This document shows positions 8,460-17,419 of a DNA stretch of 64,000 nucleotides, in pieces (position 1 is the first letter of the stretch; each line of letters opens with the position of its first letter). This DNA is from Echinicola rosea (GTDB taxonomy: Bacteria > Bacteroidota > Bacteroidia > Cytophagales > Cyclobacteriaceae): contig NZ_CP040106.1 in the NCBI RefSeq assembly GCF_005281475.1, positions 4,950,001-5,014,000 on the forward strand, in the 5' to 3' direction. The notes beneath the pieces are model-generated. The model was not told where the DNA came from and made no database searches. It saw nothing but the letters and a program-made list of their open reading frames with translations. The translations under genes were made by a program, and so were the position numbers.

Positions 8460-9065
8460 ATGAACTGGAAGAAAGAAATCAAAAGCTGGGGCATCATCGT
8501 CAGTGTGTTTGCTGTCATTTACTATCTGGGTTGGTACGCACCAATTGTAGGCAAAATCCAATCGATCATCCTCTCCACGGGATTGATCAAGCCAAATATG
8601 GAAAAACCCTATGAAGTAGGCAAGGACTTTGACTACAGCCTCAAATTCACCGATCTCGATGGCAATCTCATTGACATGCAGGACTTTAAAAACAAGACGG
8701 TTTTCATTAACCTTTGGGCCACGTGGTGTCCTCCTTGCCGGGCTGAAATGCCCCATATCGCTTCCCTATATGGAAAATTAAAAGATGAACAGGATATTGC
8801 ATTCCTAATGGTAAGCTTGGACAAAGACATCGAAAAGCCCAAGGAGTATATAAAAGACCAAGACTTTGCTTTTCCAGTGGCCCACGCCGGCTATGGACTT
8901 AATGCTTCACTGAAACATTCCTCTATCCCTACTACCCTCGTCATCAGCCCTGAAGGAAAAATTCTTTTTAGACAAGAAGGTATGAGTAATTTTGACACCA
9001 AAGAATTTAGGGATTTTCTTACTGCAAAAAGGCCAATCATCGAATCTAACAATAAAATTGAATAA
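8460..9065 (+). CDS. TlpA/ResA-like membrane-anchored thiol-disulfide oxidoreductase
   Basis: This 201-aa protein has one N-terminal membrane segment (about residues 11-28) acting as an uncleaved anchor. A periplasmic thioredoxin fold follows. The active site WATWCPPCRAEMP holds Cys90 and Cys93, and the cis-Pro is Pro157 in SIPTTLV. The CPPC motif is usual for TlpA/ResA proteins, which reduce or shuffle disulfides in the envelope, often for cytochrome c maturation. It is monocistronic and divergent from tex. The specific client cannot be inferred from neighbours. Confidence 0.92.
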   Translation: MNWKKEIKSWGIIVSVFAVIYYLGWYAPIVGKIQSIILSTGLIKPNMEKPYEVGKDFDYSLKFTDLDGNLIDMQDFKNKTVFINLWATWCPPCRAEMPHIASLYGKLKDEQDIAFLMVSLDKDIEKPKEYIKDQDFAFPVAHAGYGLNASLKHSSIPTTLVISPEGKILFRQEGMSNFDTKEFRDFLTAKRPIIESNNKIE

Positions 9066-9172
9066 GCAAGATGGTGTTTTGCAGGACTTCAAATAGCTCA
9101 ATGTCCCTTGTTAATCCTGCTGATTTATACGGTTTTAAAAAATCATTTCTTCATATAATCGTTTGAGTATAA

Positions 9173-9203
9173 TTTTGATTTCAATCAATTTAGGATATCT
9201 TTG
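9173..9203 (+). promoter_or_regulatory. Strong consensus promoter with no plus-strand gene behind it
   Basis: TTTTG (9173-9177), an 18-bp spacer and TATCTTTG (9196-9203) form one of the best -33/-7 pairs in the window. The next plus-strand features are the inverted repeat at 9286-9415 and then the antisense strand of the beta-lactamase-like gene. The product could therefore be a non-coding or antisense RNA. Confidence 0.45.
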
Positions 9204-9285
9204 TTAACAACTTTTTATGATACATAAAAAACATTTTAAATATCATAAAAACCAAAACCACTACTAAAAGAATCAACAATAAGTC

Positions 9286-9415
9286 AGGGGGGACTTAAGG
9301 CTTAATCATCCAACTTAACAATTAACTTATCTGCTCTTAGTTTTAAATTGAACCTTTCTTGGACAGAAGGTCCAAATAGGCTTTCAGTCGGATATTTAAG
9401 CTAAGTCACCCCTCC
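9286..9415. repeat. Long imperfect inverted repeat with inner hairpin
   Basis: The left arm (9286-9311, starting AGGGGGGACTTAAGG) is largely complementary to the right arm (9390-9415, ending AGTCACCCCTCC). The match needs a few small gaps. Inside lies TTGGAC/GTCCAA around 9359-9375. The right arm overlaps the last codons of the beta-lactamase-like gene. It may act as a terminator or form part of a structured transcript. Together with the promoter at 9173-9203 this is the content of the 340-bp gap 9066-9405. Confidence 0.45.
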
Positions 9416-10317
9416 TTATTTTTCACAAAGTCATATAGTATTTTACTTACATCGGACATCGCCCGAATCCCTTCCTCAGGATCGTTCAGGTTTTTTGACA
9501 ATAGTATTAACACATATTTTTCGCCCGACGGCAATTGTACTATCCCAGAATCGTGCCGAACTCCCGTGATGGAACCTGTTTTATGGGCCACCACAACCTC
9601 TTCAGGAAGCTGTCCGGGGATAATTTCATTAAAATGTTGGGCTTTCAGCACCTCGAACATTGCCAGTGAAGCTTCTTCACTCACGGCATTTCTTGCCGCA
9701 ATCGCTTCCATGATCAGCATCAGGTCATACGCTGTGGTGGTATTGCTTAGTCCCCTTTCGTATGCTTTTAGATCTTCCACACCCCTCAATACCTCTATAT
9801 CCATGGCACCCAATGAGCGCATGGTCTCCGTAATCTTTTTGGCATCCAGCTTATCGATCAGTATATTGGTAGCAAGATTGCTGCTCATCGTGATCATTTC
9901 ATAATTGAGCTCGCGATAGGTACTGTACTGGCCTATTCTGCTGTAGAGCCCTTCTTGACTATCTACTGAAAGGTCCATACGGTATGGACTTCCATCTACA
10001 ATGCTCTTAAATTCATTGACGATTTTCACAGAATCGTCCAAAGAGACATTTCCCATAGCCACTTGGTTGTAAAGCGCTATCATTACTGGGGTCTTCATCG
10101 TACTTGCGGCATGAAACGTTTCCTTTTCGTTGATCAGAAGCGTCAGAGGATCTTCTCCCATTACCCTAAAAGCTACCGCAAAATCTCCCTCCACCTTATT
10201 TAGGCGTGTATTTATGGTCTCGCGAAGTTCACTGGCAGAACTTTCTTCAGAAGGGCGAGAATGGCAAGATACAGCTACCAACAGGAGTAATATCCCTATA
10301 AAAACATCCTTGTTCAT
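9406..10317 (-). CDS. Class A beta-lactamase-like serine hydrolase, lipoprotein
   Basis: This 303-aa protein has a signal peptide ending at a possible lipobox Cys18 (VAVSC). The class A fold is indicated by the nucleophile Ser72 in STMK (72-75), SSN at 145-147 where class A enzymes usually have SDN, Glu181 in RGVEDLKAYE at the place of Glu166, and KTG at 246-248 (AHKTGSITG). The Asn that normally partners the Glu in the omega loop appears to be Ala185. Real beta-lactam hydrolysis is therefore uncertain; a related serine hydrolase function is possible. It lies 54 bp after an ECF sigma gene on the same strand, without clear co-regulation. Confidence 0.82.
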   Translation of the reverse strand: MNKDVFIGILLLLVAVSCHSRPSEESSASELRETINTRLNKVEGDFAVAFRVMGEDPLTLLINEKETFHAASTMKTPVMIALYNQVAMGNVSLDDSVKIVNEFKSIVDGSPYRMDLSVDSQEGLYSRIGQYSTYRELNYEMITMSSNLATNILIDKLDAKKITETMRSLGAMDIEVLRGVEDLKAYERGLSNTTTAYDLMLIMEAIAARNAVSEEASLAMFEVLKAQHFNEIIPGQLPEEVVVAHKTGSITGVRHDSGIVQLPSGEKYVLILLSKNLNDPEEGIRAMSDVSKILYDFVKNKEG

Positions 10318-10371
10318 GACTCGATAGAATTTGTGGCAAATGATAAAACCCTACCAAGATCAAGAATCCTA

Positions 10372-10983
10372 CTAACTTATCAAACCAAGAATCATTAAAA
10401 TAAGTCCAAATGAAACTTCTTGGGTTCTTTCTACCTGCTTCCTTAAGGATTTAGTGGCCCTGTATATCTGGTTTTCGACTGTCCTTACCGAAAGGTTTAG
10501 CTGAGAGGCAATTTCCTCTGCGGTCATGTGGTTGACCGTTTTCATCATAAAAACCTCCCGCTGTTTCACCGGTAAGGTATCGATAGCCTTGGTAGCAAAT
10601 TCATGTAGGTCCTGATAGATCACCGTATCCTCGGTCACATTAGAAAAAATTTGGTTCATAGGGATCGCATAGTCCCGGTAAGCCGTAAAACGTGCCTGTT
10701 TCTGACATCGATTGACCACTAAGCTCCGGACAATCGAAAAAATATAGGCATTGATTGATAAATCTGATTTCAGATCGCTCCGCTTCTTCCAAAGATACAA
10801 AAACACATCTTGGATGATCTCCTCAGCGTCATGATGGGCCAATTCCATCTTTCTACTTACATGATAGATCTTCGAAGCATAGCGCTTGTAGAGGTGATAA
10901 TAGGCCACTTCATCACCTTCCTTGATCTTATCCACTAGATCGGAGTCTGTAATTTCGAGGGTTATTGGGTCATTCATTCTCAT
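10372..10983 (-). CDS. ECF (sigma-70 family) RNA polymerase sigma factor
   Basis: This 203-aa protein has region 2 at about residues 25-95 (AEEIIQDVFLYLWKKR) and region 4 at about 130-185 (LPVKQREVFMMKTVNHMTAEEIASQLNLSVRTVENQIYRATKSLRK). The short hydrophobic C-terminus (FGLILMILGLIS) is frequent in Bacteroidota sigma factors that pair with FecR-type anti-sigma proteins. No anti-sigma gene is adjacent. The nearest unpaired FecR gene is at 26833-27879, at the head of the mannan locus, so this may be its partner. That is inference. Confidence 0.92.
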   Translation of the reverse strand: MRMNDPITLEITDSDLVDKIKEGDEVAYYHLYKRYASKIYHVSRKMELAHHDAEEIIQDVFLYLWKKRSDLKSDLSINAYIFSIVRSLVVNRCQKQARFTAYRDYAIPMNQIFSNVTEDTVIYQDLHEFATKAIDTLPVKQREVFMMKTVNHMTAEEIASQLNLSVRTVENQIYRATKSLRKQVERTQEVSFGLILMILGLIS

Positions 10984-11034
10984 CTCAAAAATTAATAAAT
11001 AAACTAAATCGGTTTAGCTATTTACGCAATAAAA

Positions 11035-11050
11035 AAGGCTTTGTAGCCTT
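11035..11050 (-). terminator. Terminator downstream of the GH78 gene
   Basis: AAGGCT (11035-11040) and AGCCTT (11045-11050) flank a 4-nt loop. On the minus strand the stem is followed by TTTTTTATTG. It lies about 110 bp after the GH78 stop and 50 bp before the ECF sigma start. Confidence 0.6.
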
Positions 11051-11161
11051 CTTTGTTTAAAAGAACATAAATGATTTCAAAAAAGCAAGTAACACCACCA
11101 ATAATTTCTAATTGCAAATAGTACTCGAAATTTTATCCCATCCCTAATCAAAATCACTTAC

Positions 11162-13825
11162 TTATCTTTTGATGATCCATTCGTGCTTTCCTGCGGATAC
11201 CTTATACGCAACCTTTCCGTCAAGTGGAACATCCTTTATTGCTGGCACTTCTTTTCCGGTAATTTCAGTATTGGCAGGCAATATCAAGGTCGCCGTAGCA
11301 TTCGCGGGAATTTTCACCTTGTAGTTGACCACTCCACTTTCTACTCTCTTCCATGAGGACACCATCTCGCCATAAGGCCCTTGGTGACTTGCTTCGAAAT
11401 GTTCCAAATCCTCCACAAAGTGGGGTTCCAAAAGAACATTCTTAAATCCCGGATAGTCAGGATCAGGTTTGATCCCCCCAAGTGCCTTGTAAATCCACGC
11501 CCCCACTTCACCAAACATAATATGGTTCATGGAAATATCACGCTCCGAATCGATCTTCCAGTTTTCGTACAGGGTAGTCGCTCCATTGACTATCCACCAT
11601 CCCCACGAAGGGTATGTTTCCTGCGCTGCTACCTTAAACGCGATATCAGGATAACCATTTTCACTTAATGCATTGAGAATAGCCTTGGTTCCGAGCAGCC
11701 CAACATCCAGGTGAAAACCATCTTTTTCTACCCTTTTGGCAAGGTTTTCGGCTACCTGGCCCCGCAGCTCATCGGGCACAATATCCCAATATAAGGCCAC
11801 ACTCAGTTCTGTCTGGAATCCACTTCCATAGCTACCCGTTTCCCTGTTCAGGTACTTCCTATTAATAGCATCACGTATCTTTTTGGCCAACAAGGCATAC
11901 TTTTCAGCTGCTTCCTCATGGCCGAGCAAACTGGCTGTTTTGGCCAAAATCCTCGCATCGGTAAGGTAATAGGCAGATGAGGTATATTCCACTGGCGACT
12001 TGGACTTTACCGGCACCCAATCCCCAAGCCCCCAGGACGTCAACCCATCGGGACTGATTTTGGTAATATGGTCCACATATCGCTTCATGGCATCATAGTT
12101 CTCCTCCAATATGCGTGTATCTCCATAAAACAGGTAAACATTCCACGGAATCAAACAAATCGTACTCGTCCAATCAGGGCCATTCCCCCATTCATAGCCC
12201 CATCCGGAAGTCGGGATAATGGATGGCAGCACCCCATTTGGCTGCTGCTCGTCCCGGTGGTCATCCAGCCATTTTTCATAGACCTTAATCCCATCAAAGG
12301 AATATAATCCCGTCTCAATGGCTATGTGCGCATCCCCTGTCCACCCATTTTTTTCTCGCTGCGGACAGTCTGTAGGATACCCAAAAAGATTGGACAGGTA
12401 GGCGTTGTTCGTGGCCCACCAGATGCCGTCAAGGGTTTGGTTTGCCGAACTGATCTTGCCTACTTCCTCCACATCACTGTGCATAAAATAACCTGTCAGG
12501 CTCTCCTTGGTCAGGTCAATGGGACGATCAGCGGTGACTTCCACATATTGGAAACCTTTATAATTGAACCGTGCATGAAAGGATTCCTCTCCTGATCCTT
12601 TCAGGATATAAATGTCCGTCTGGAAAGGGTCACTGTCATCTGTAGGGCGATAATGAACATCAATATTGGACATATCCACTCGCCCATCCTCATCAAGCCG
12701 CTCGCCGTGTTTTAATCTCAAAACAGTTCCCTCTTCTCCCTTTACCTTGATCTCACTGACTCCTGAAATATTTCTGCCCAAGTCAAACACATACGTTGAA
12801 TCGTTGATTTTTTCCACTGCCTTGGCAGGAATGGTCTTATTGTGGCGAATGGGAGGCATGACCTGTGCAGAAATTTCCTTCGCTGGCGCCGACCGATAAA
12901 TGACGTCTTTCCAGTCTCGGTCATCAAAACCCGGCTTGTCCCAACCCGGCTGCTCCAATCGGGCATTATAGTGCTCGGCGGTATAAATGCTATTAAAGAC
13001 TACAGGGCTCAGGGCAGTCTTCCAGCCCTTTTCCGTACGAATGGTTTCCTTGGTCCCGTCTTCATAGGTAATTTGTATGTCCATGCAGAAAGTGGGACGG
13101 TTTCGCCAAGGGGCGTTGTGAAAATTCCATACAGCCGTAGATTGGTGATTGTACCAGCCATTTCCCAACAGCACTCCAATGGCATTCTTTCCGTTATGGA
13201 GTGCTTCGGTCACATCGTGGGTCACATAGAGCACCCTACGGTCAAATCTCGTGTATGCTGGGTCAAGGCGGTGATCACCGATACGTTTGCCATTGATGCT
13301 CAATTCATAAAGCCCACCGACTGCGATATAGGCTCTTGCTTTCTTTACATGCTTGGAAGCAATGAATTCTCTTCGAAAATACGGGGCTGGCTTTACTTCT
13401 TTGCCTTGGCCATCCCCTATCCATGCTCCCTGCCAATTGGTCTCCCCCATCATTCCCGTTTCGAAAGTAGCCCTTTCAGAAGCCCCCAGTGAATTCCCTG
13501 CCTTATCCCACACTTCCACCGTCCAAAAATAAGTGGTAAATGGCTCCAACATTTCACCGTCATACTCCACTAACTGGCTTTCGCTTGGTACTTTTCCACT
13601 GTTCCATACCTCTTCGTTCCCCTCTTTGGTCACAACCACGCGGTAGGCACTTTGGGCTGCCCTTGGCCGGTCATCATCCATCTGCCAGGTCAATCGCGGA
13701 TACGAAGTATCCAATCCCAACGGATCCACCAAGTATTCGGTTTTGAGTGACTTTTGTGAAAATGCAAGGCTAAAGGTCAGTAGCAACAAAAAAATGGTCA
13801 AGGCAGCTTTTGGCAATATCTTCAT
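11162..13825 (-). CDS. GH78 alpha-L-rhamnosidase, secreted
   Basis: This 887-aa protein has a signal peptide (about residues 1-23, ending SLAFSQ). In order it shows an N-terminal Fn3-like domain (PRLTWQMDDDRPRAAQSAYRV), the Bac_rhamnosid_N region (about 130-300: RAYIAVGGLYELSINGKRIGD), the (alpha/alpha)6 catalytic barrel and a C-terminal beta-sandwich. The hallmark GH78 stretch CPQREKNGWTGDAHIA is near residue 490 and carries the acidic active-site residues. It removes terminal alpha-L-rhamnose. It is last in the run of minus-strand carbohydrate genes after the ROK kinase, separated by a 376-bp repeat-bearing gap, so it may have its own promoter. Confidence 0.93.
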   Translation of the reverse strand: MKILPKAALTIFLLLLTFSLAFSQKSLKTEYLVDPLGLDTSYPRLTWQMDDDRPRAAQSAYRVVVTKEGNEEVWNSGKVPSESQLVEYDGEMLEPFTTYFWTVEVWDKAGNSLGASERATFETGMMGETNWQGAWIGDGQGKEVKPAPYFRREFIASKHVKKARAYIAVGGLYELSINGKRIGDHRLDPAYTRFDRRVLYVTHDVTEALHNGKNAIGVLLGNGWYNHQSTAVWNFHNAPWRNRPTFCMDIQITYEDGTKETIRTEKGWKTALSPVVFNSIYTAEHYNARLEQPGWDKPGFDDRDWKDVIYRSAPAKEISAQVMPPIRHNKTIPAKAVEKINDSTYVFDLGRNISGVSEIKVKGEEGTVLRLKHGERLDEDGRVDMSNIDVHYRPTDDSDPFQTDIYILKGSGEESFHARFNYKGFQYVEVTADRPIDLTKESLTGYFMHSDVEEVGKISSANQTLDGIWWATNNAYLSNLFGYPTDCPQREKNGWTGDAHIAIETGLYSFDGIKVYEKWLDDHRDEQQPNGVLPSIIPTSGWGYEWGNGPDWTSTICLIPWNVYLFYGDTRILEENYDAMKRYVDHITKISPDGLTSWGLGDWVPVKSKSPVEYTSSAYYLTDARILAKTASLLGHEEAAEKYALLAKKIRDAINRKYLNRETGSYGSGFQTELSVALYWDIVPDELRGQVAENLAKRVEKDGFHLDVGLLGTKAILNALSENGYPDIAFKVAAQETYPSWGWWIVNGATTLYENWKIDSERDISMNHIMFGEVGAWIYKALGGIKPDPDYPGFKNVLLEPHFVEDLEHFEASHQGPYGEMVSSWKRVESGVVNYKVKIPANATATLILPANTEITGKEVPAIKDVPLDGKVAYKVSAGKHEWIIKR

Positions 13826-14201
13826 GGTTGATGGGTTGGAAAATTTGAATCTTGGAAAATTTCTCTGATTATACGCTTTATTGAGAGTAGATTTTATTTC
13901 TCACGGAACGCACAGAACCTCCAGAATGAAGCAAGGCTTTTCTTCGATTTCCATGTTTTCTGTGAGCACCTATTTAATTTCCCTGTCATTACTGGTATCA
14001 TTGCAGATAATCATAAAATTTCTCTTCCTTATTTTACCGAGCAAGCCTGTTTGCGTCAGATAAACCCAAGACAGGAATCGGGAACAGCTTAAATTGAGTC
14101 AGAGACTCAATTCTTCACCGTGCTGGGGCAGAGACCCAGCACAACCACAAGTCTCAAGTCTCACTTCTCATATCTCGCTTCTCATATCTCAAGACTAAAA
14201 C
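13826..14201. other. Gap between ROK kinase and GH78, mostly palindromic repeat
   Basis: The 376-bp gap contains no gene I can support. Its main content is copy 1 of a palindromic repeat at 14081-14196. The rest is AT-rich leader of the GH78 gene with no clear promoter match. Confidence 0.6.
14081..14196. repeat. Palindromic repeat family 2, copy 1
   Basis: Two hairpins (TTGAGTC-AGA-GACTCAA at 14094-14110, then GTGCTGGG paired with CCCAGCAC just after) are followed by degenerate short tandem units of the type TCTCAAGTCTCACTTCTCA. A diverged second copy is at 19080-19256. Both copies sit in gaps of the mannan locus. Confidence 0.7.
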
Positions 14202-15080
14202 TCACGCTTCATACCAGCAACTCGCCGCTCCGATCAAGGCAGATTCCTCTCCCAAGATACTTTTTTTAATAGGAACCCCTGGTAGCGACCGGGATAATAC
14301 CTGCTCTGTTTCTGGTAAAAACAATGCTGAGGAGTGCGCGATACTTCCTCCCAGCACGATGATCTCAGCATTTTCCTCGCTGGCAAATTTAACCAAGAAC
14401 TTTCCTAAGTTTTGGCCAAATTCTTTAAAGATCGCCTGCACCCAACTTTCCTCCTTCATATCCACCAACTCCCTGACCCCGCTGAGTTCTTTTCCTGTTG
14501 CTTCTTGGTATTTTTTGGCAAACCATCGTGTCGAAAAGTACTCTTCGGCTATACTATCGCCATACTCTTCTCCCCAACGGGCCGCATCATGGGCTTCTGT
14601 GCCGTGGTAATAGGCCGTACCTGCCCCTGTGCCCAAAGTCATTCCAATGGCCCTTTTATATCCTTTTGCGATGCCGGCAAATACCTCGCCTTGCAAAAAA
14701 CAGGCGGCATCATTCTTAAACCGCACTTGGGCATTGGATACCCCCAGCTTTTTGGCCAATAGGTCCTTTACATTTTTTCGGTATAGCGACTCATATTTAT
14801 CCTGTGTGCTGTCTATAAAACTAATGCCCGCGTCATAGTCAAAGGGCCCCGGCATCGCAATACCAATTTGGACAGTGGACAAAACCTCATGTTGACAAAA
14901 AGGCTCAATGGCTCCTGCCCAAGCCTCTAAGATTTCAGTTAAACTGCCTTTGCTATCTACCGGATGGCGCTCCAGTCGCTTCTGGTCGATGGTACGGCTC
15001 ACCAAGTCCACCACACCTACGGTAATGTGCGAACCTCCCACGTCCACCCCTAAAGCATATGATTTTTCCTTCTTACCCAT
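14202..15080 (-). CDS. ROK-family sugar kinase
   Basis: This 292-aa cytoplasmic protein has the phosphate-1 motif GVDVGGSH (11-18), the probable catalytic Asp124 in FKNDAACF, and the glycine-rich MTLGTGAGTAYY (147-158). The CxCGxxGCxE zinc motif of many ROK glucokinases and repressors is absent. There is no N-terminal DNA-binding domain, so it is a kinase and not a NagC-type repressor. It starts 6 bp after the GH92 stop and is surely co-transcribed with it. In a mannan locus mannose is the likely substrate, but glucose or fructose cannot be excluded from sequence. Confidence 0.88.
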   Translation of the reverse strand: MGKKEKSYALGVDVGGSHITVGVVDLVSRTIDQKRLERHPVDSKGSLTEILEAWAGAIEPFCQHEVLSTVQIGIAMPGPFDYDAGISFIDSTQDKYESLYRKNVKDLLAKKLGVSNAQVRFKNDAACFLQGEVFAGIAKGYKRAIGMTLGTGAGTAYYHGTEAHDAARWGEEYGDSIAEEYFSTRWFAKKYQEATGKELSGVRELVDMKEESWVQAIFKEFGQNLGKFLVKFASEENAEIIVLGGSIAHSSALFLPETEQVLSRSLPGVPIKKSILGEESALIGAASCWYEA

Positions 15081-15086
15081 GGCTCA

Positions 15087-17252
15087 TTATTCAGTGGTCA
15101 ATGTAATCGTTCCTCCTTTTTCCAACATGTCATGAGGAACAAAGTAATTATCTATTTTCTTTCCATCCACTTCTATCTCCTTTAATTTTCTTCTTCCTGA
15201 GGAGTTTTTAATCACCACTGATTTTCCTGAGGGCATTGTCCATTCCACTTCGTCAAAAACCGGCACAGTCACCAAATACTCTGGATCAGCAGGGCTGAGC
15301 GGATAAAGTCCCATTGCACTCCAAGTGTACCAAGAGGACATTTCCCCGGCATCATCCATACCGGAAAGCGCCAGTCCATGTTCACCAATGCCATAGTAAT
15401 CGGCCAGTAACTTATCGATCACCGCTTGGGATTTTTCAGGCTTGTTGACAAAATAATACGAAAATGGTGCTTCATGGTCCGGCTGGTTGCCTTGGCAGTA
15501 TTGCCCCATAAACCCACTTACATTTCGGGCAATGTACTCAGGATTCCAAGGTTTGGTAAAAAGTGTATCCAGTTTCTTTTCAAACTGCTCAGCACCACCA
15601 TAAAGCTCCACTAATCCGGGCATGTCATGGGGCACATAAAAGGACAGTTGCCATGCATTGGCTTCTCGGTACATGTATTCATAATAAGGGTATTCTGGAT
15701 TAAAAGGACTGATCCAATCCCCATTTACCAGCCTTCCACGCATGAAATTCACCGATGGGTCGAATACATTCCGGTAATTCTGGCCACGCTTGATCAGATC
15801 TTGGTAATGCTCCTCATCTCCCATGACCTTGGCAAACTGTGCAAGGGCATAATCATCGTAGGCAAATTCCAAGGTTTTCGAAACGCCAGCCTTGGCCTTG
15901 GTTTCTACATGGGGATTTTTCACATCAGGATCCGAAATAAAACCTTTCTCGATGTATTCTTCGATATATGGACGTGTACCGCCCGCTTTGTACGCATTGT
16001 TCAGCAAGTATTCATAGGCCTTTTCGACTTCAAAATCCGTAATTCCCCTGCGATACGCTCCCGTAATGAACGGTGCCGCATGATCACCGTGAAAAAATGT
16101 AGGGATAAAACCACTGTGACTACCTCTTTCCACCAATGACTGGATCACATCGGCGGTCACCTCCGGCCTCATAATGCTCAACAACACCACTTTGTTTCGG
16201 TAAGTGTCCCAGAGCGAAGGCAAGGTATAATAGCGAAACTCCTCCGTTCGGGTTTTTCCCCGCTCGTCCACAAACTGGCCATTCACATCACTTCTCAGTG
16301 CAGGCCACTGAAAAGAACGGTAGAGGGATGTGTAAAACAATGTTTTTTCCTTTTCACTTCCGCCTTTCACCTTGATATGCCCCAGAAGCTTGTCCCAGGT
16401 TTTCTCTGCAGCATGCCGAACCTCCTCAAAAGATCTATCGGCCACTTCTTCTTTTAAGTTGACCTTGGCATTGGCCTCACTGACATAGGAAAGCCCGATT
16501 TTAAGCAATACAGGATCATCATTTCCATTGGCCAAGGCTATTTTGGCATACCCCTCCTTACTGCCTTCCTGAATCACCTCCATGGTCTCCACATCTTGGC
16601 TCAGCTCCACATAGAAGTGTACCTTATCACGACCCACCCGCTGAAATCCCTCCAGCGTATTGGCAGTAGGATTGGTAATTTCCCAATCGGACACCCCATT
16701 ATTGGCCTTGGCCAAATCAAATAGAATCGTGCGGTCATGGTTATCTTCAAAAGTATATTCGTGTACCCCCGCCCGCAATGTACTTGTCAATCTCACCCCC
16801 ACCTTGTAATCCTCCAGGTAAACTTCATAGAAGCCCGGAGAAGCTGATTCTTTTTTATGGCTAAAAGTGGACTTGAAAGGTGCTTCTGCATCAGAGCTGA
16901 TCGGCAAAACGGGGATGTTGCAGAGATTCCAGTGCCCCTTATTGGTATGGGTAAATCCGATGATCTCCGTATCCTCATATTCATAGCCAGCACCTGAACC
17001 AAACTGGGTGATCGGACTTAACTGCACCATGGCATTGGGAAGGGACGAACCCGGGTAGGTCAAGCCCGCCCACACCCTCCAGCCCTCTGGGGGAGTGTAG
17101 CCAATATGCGCTGGATCTGTCAAAGGTGCCGTACCAATAAAAGGATTGACATAGCGGGAAAATCCCGCTTCCTCTTTCGGAACAAGGGCACAGCCCATCA
17201 GCTGAAAAGCAAATATGATCAGGATACTACTAAAGCTCAAGGAACGGTTCAT
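15087..17252 (-). CDS. GH92 alpha-mannosidase, lipoprotein
   Basis: This 721-aa protein has a lipoprotein signal peptide with Cys21 (QLMGCALV). The N-terminal beta-sandwich begins with RYVNPFIGTAP and GLTYPGSSLPNAMVQLSP, typical for GH92. The catalytic (alpha/alpha)6 domain carries GQYCQGNQPDHEAPF and MDDAGEMSSWYTWSAMGLYP, the family's Ca2+ and acid/base region. GH92 enzymes are exo-acting, calcium-dependent alpha-mannosidases, most often cutting alpha-1,2 or alpha-1,3 branches. Linkage preference cannot be read here. It lies between GH125 and the ROK kinase. Confidence 0.95.
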   Translation of the reverse strand: MNRSLSFSSILIIFAFQLMGCALVPKEEAGFSRYVNPFIGTAPLTDPAHIGYTPPEGWRVWAGLTYPGSSLPNAMVQLSPITQFGSGAGYEYEDTEIIGFTHTNKGHWNLCNIPVLPISSDAEAPFKSTFSHKKESASPGFYEVYLEDYKVGVRLTSTLRAGVHEYTFEDNHDRTILFDLAKANNGVSDWEITNPTANTLEGFQRVGRDKVHFYVELSQDVETMEVIQEGSKEGYAKIALANGNDDPVLLKIGLSYVSEANAKVNLKEEVADRSFEEVRHAAEKTWDKLLGHIKVKGGSEKEKTLFYTSLYRSFQWPALRSDVNGQFVDERGKTRTEEFRYYTLPSLWDTYRNKVVLLSIMRPEVTADVIQSLVERGSHSGFIPTFFHGDHAAPFITGAYRRGITDFEVEKAYEYLLNNAYKAGGTRPYIEEYIEKGFISDPDVKNPHVETKAKAGVSKTLEFAYDDYALAQFAKVMGDEEHYQDLIKRGQNYRNVFDPSVNFMRGRLVNGDWISPFNPEYPYYEYMYREANAWQLSFYVPHDMPGLVELYGGAEQFEKKLDTLFTKPWNPEYIARNVSGFMGQYCQGNQPDHEAPFSYYFVNKPEKSQAVIDKLLADYYGIGEHGLALSGMDDAGEMSSWYTWSAMGLYPLSPADPEYLVTVPVFDEVEWTMPSGKSVVIKNSSGRRKLKEIEVDGKKIDNYFVPHDMLEKGGTITLTTE

Positions 17253-17419
17253 AGGTAAGGTTATTTTATAGGTTGATCGTAGTTTATTTCTATTGGAATG
17301 GATCTGGTCCTTAGACTTCCCTTGCTTAAAACAACTTAGGTATTTGACCCACTAAAATGCTCGCAGAGCAATGACAGGCCTTAGCCTCCTTAGGGCTCTG
17401 CGAAAACGTTGTATGTTCA

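Noticed and set aside
9566..9904. A 112-codon plus-strand frame downstream of the promoter at 9173
   Set aside because: It is antisense to the beta-lactamase-like gene and has shadow-type composition (Ser/Ile-rich).
14140..14196. Short TCTCA-rich tandem units that might be taken for a CRISPR array
   Set aside because: Units are under 15 bp with no spacers of constant length and no cas genes nearby.
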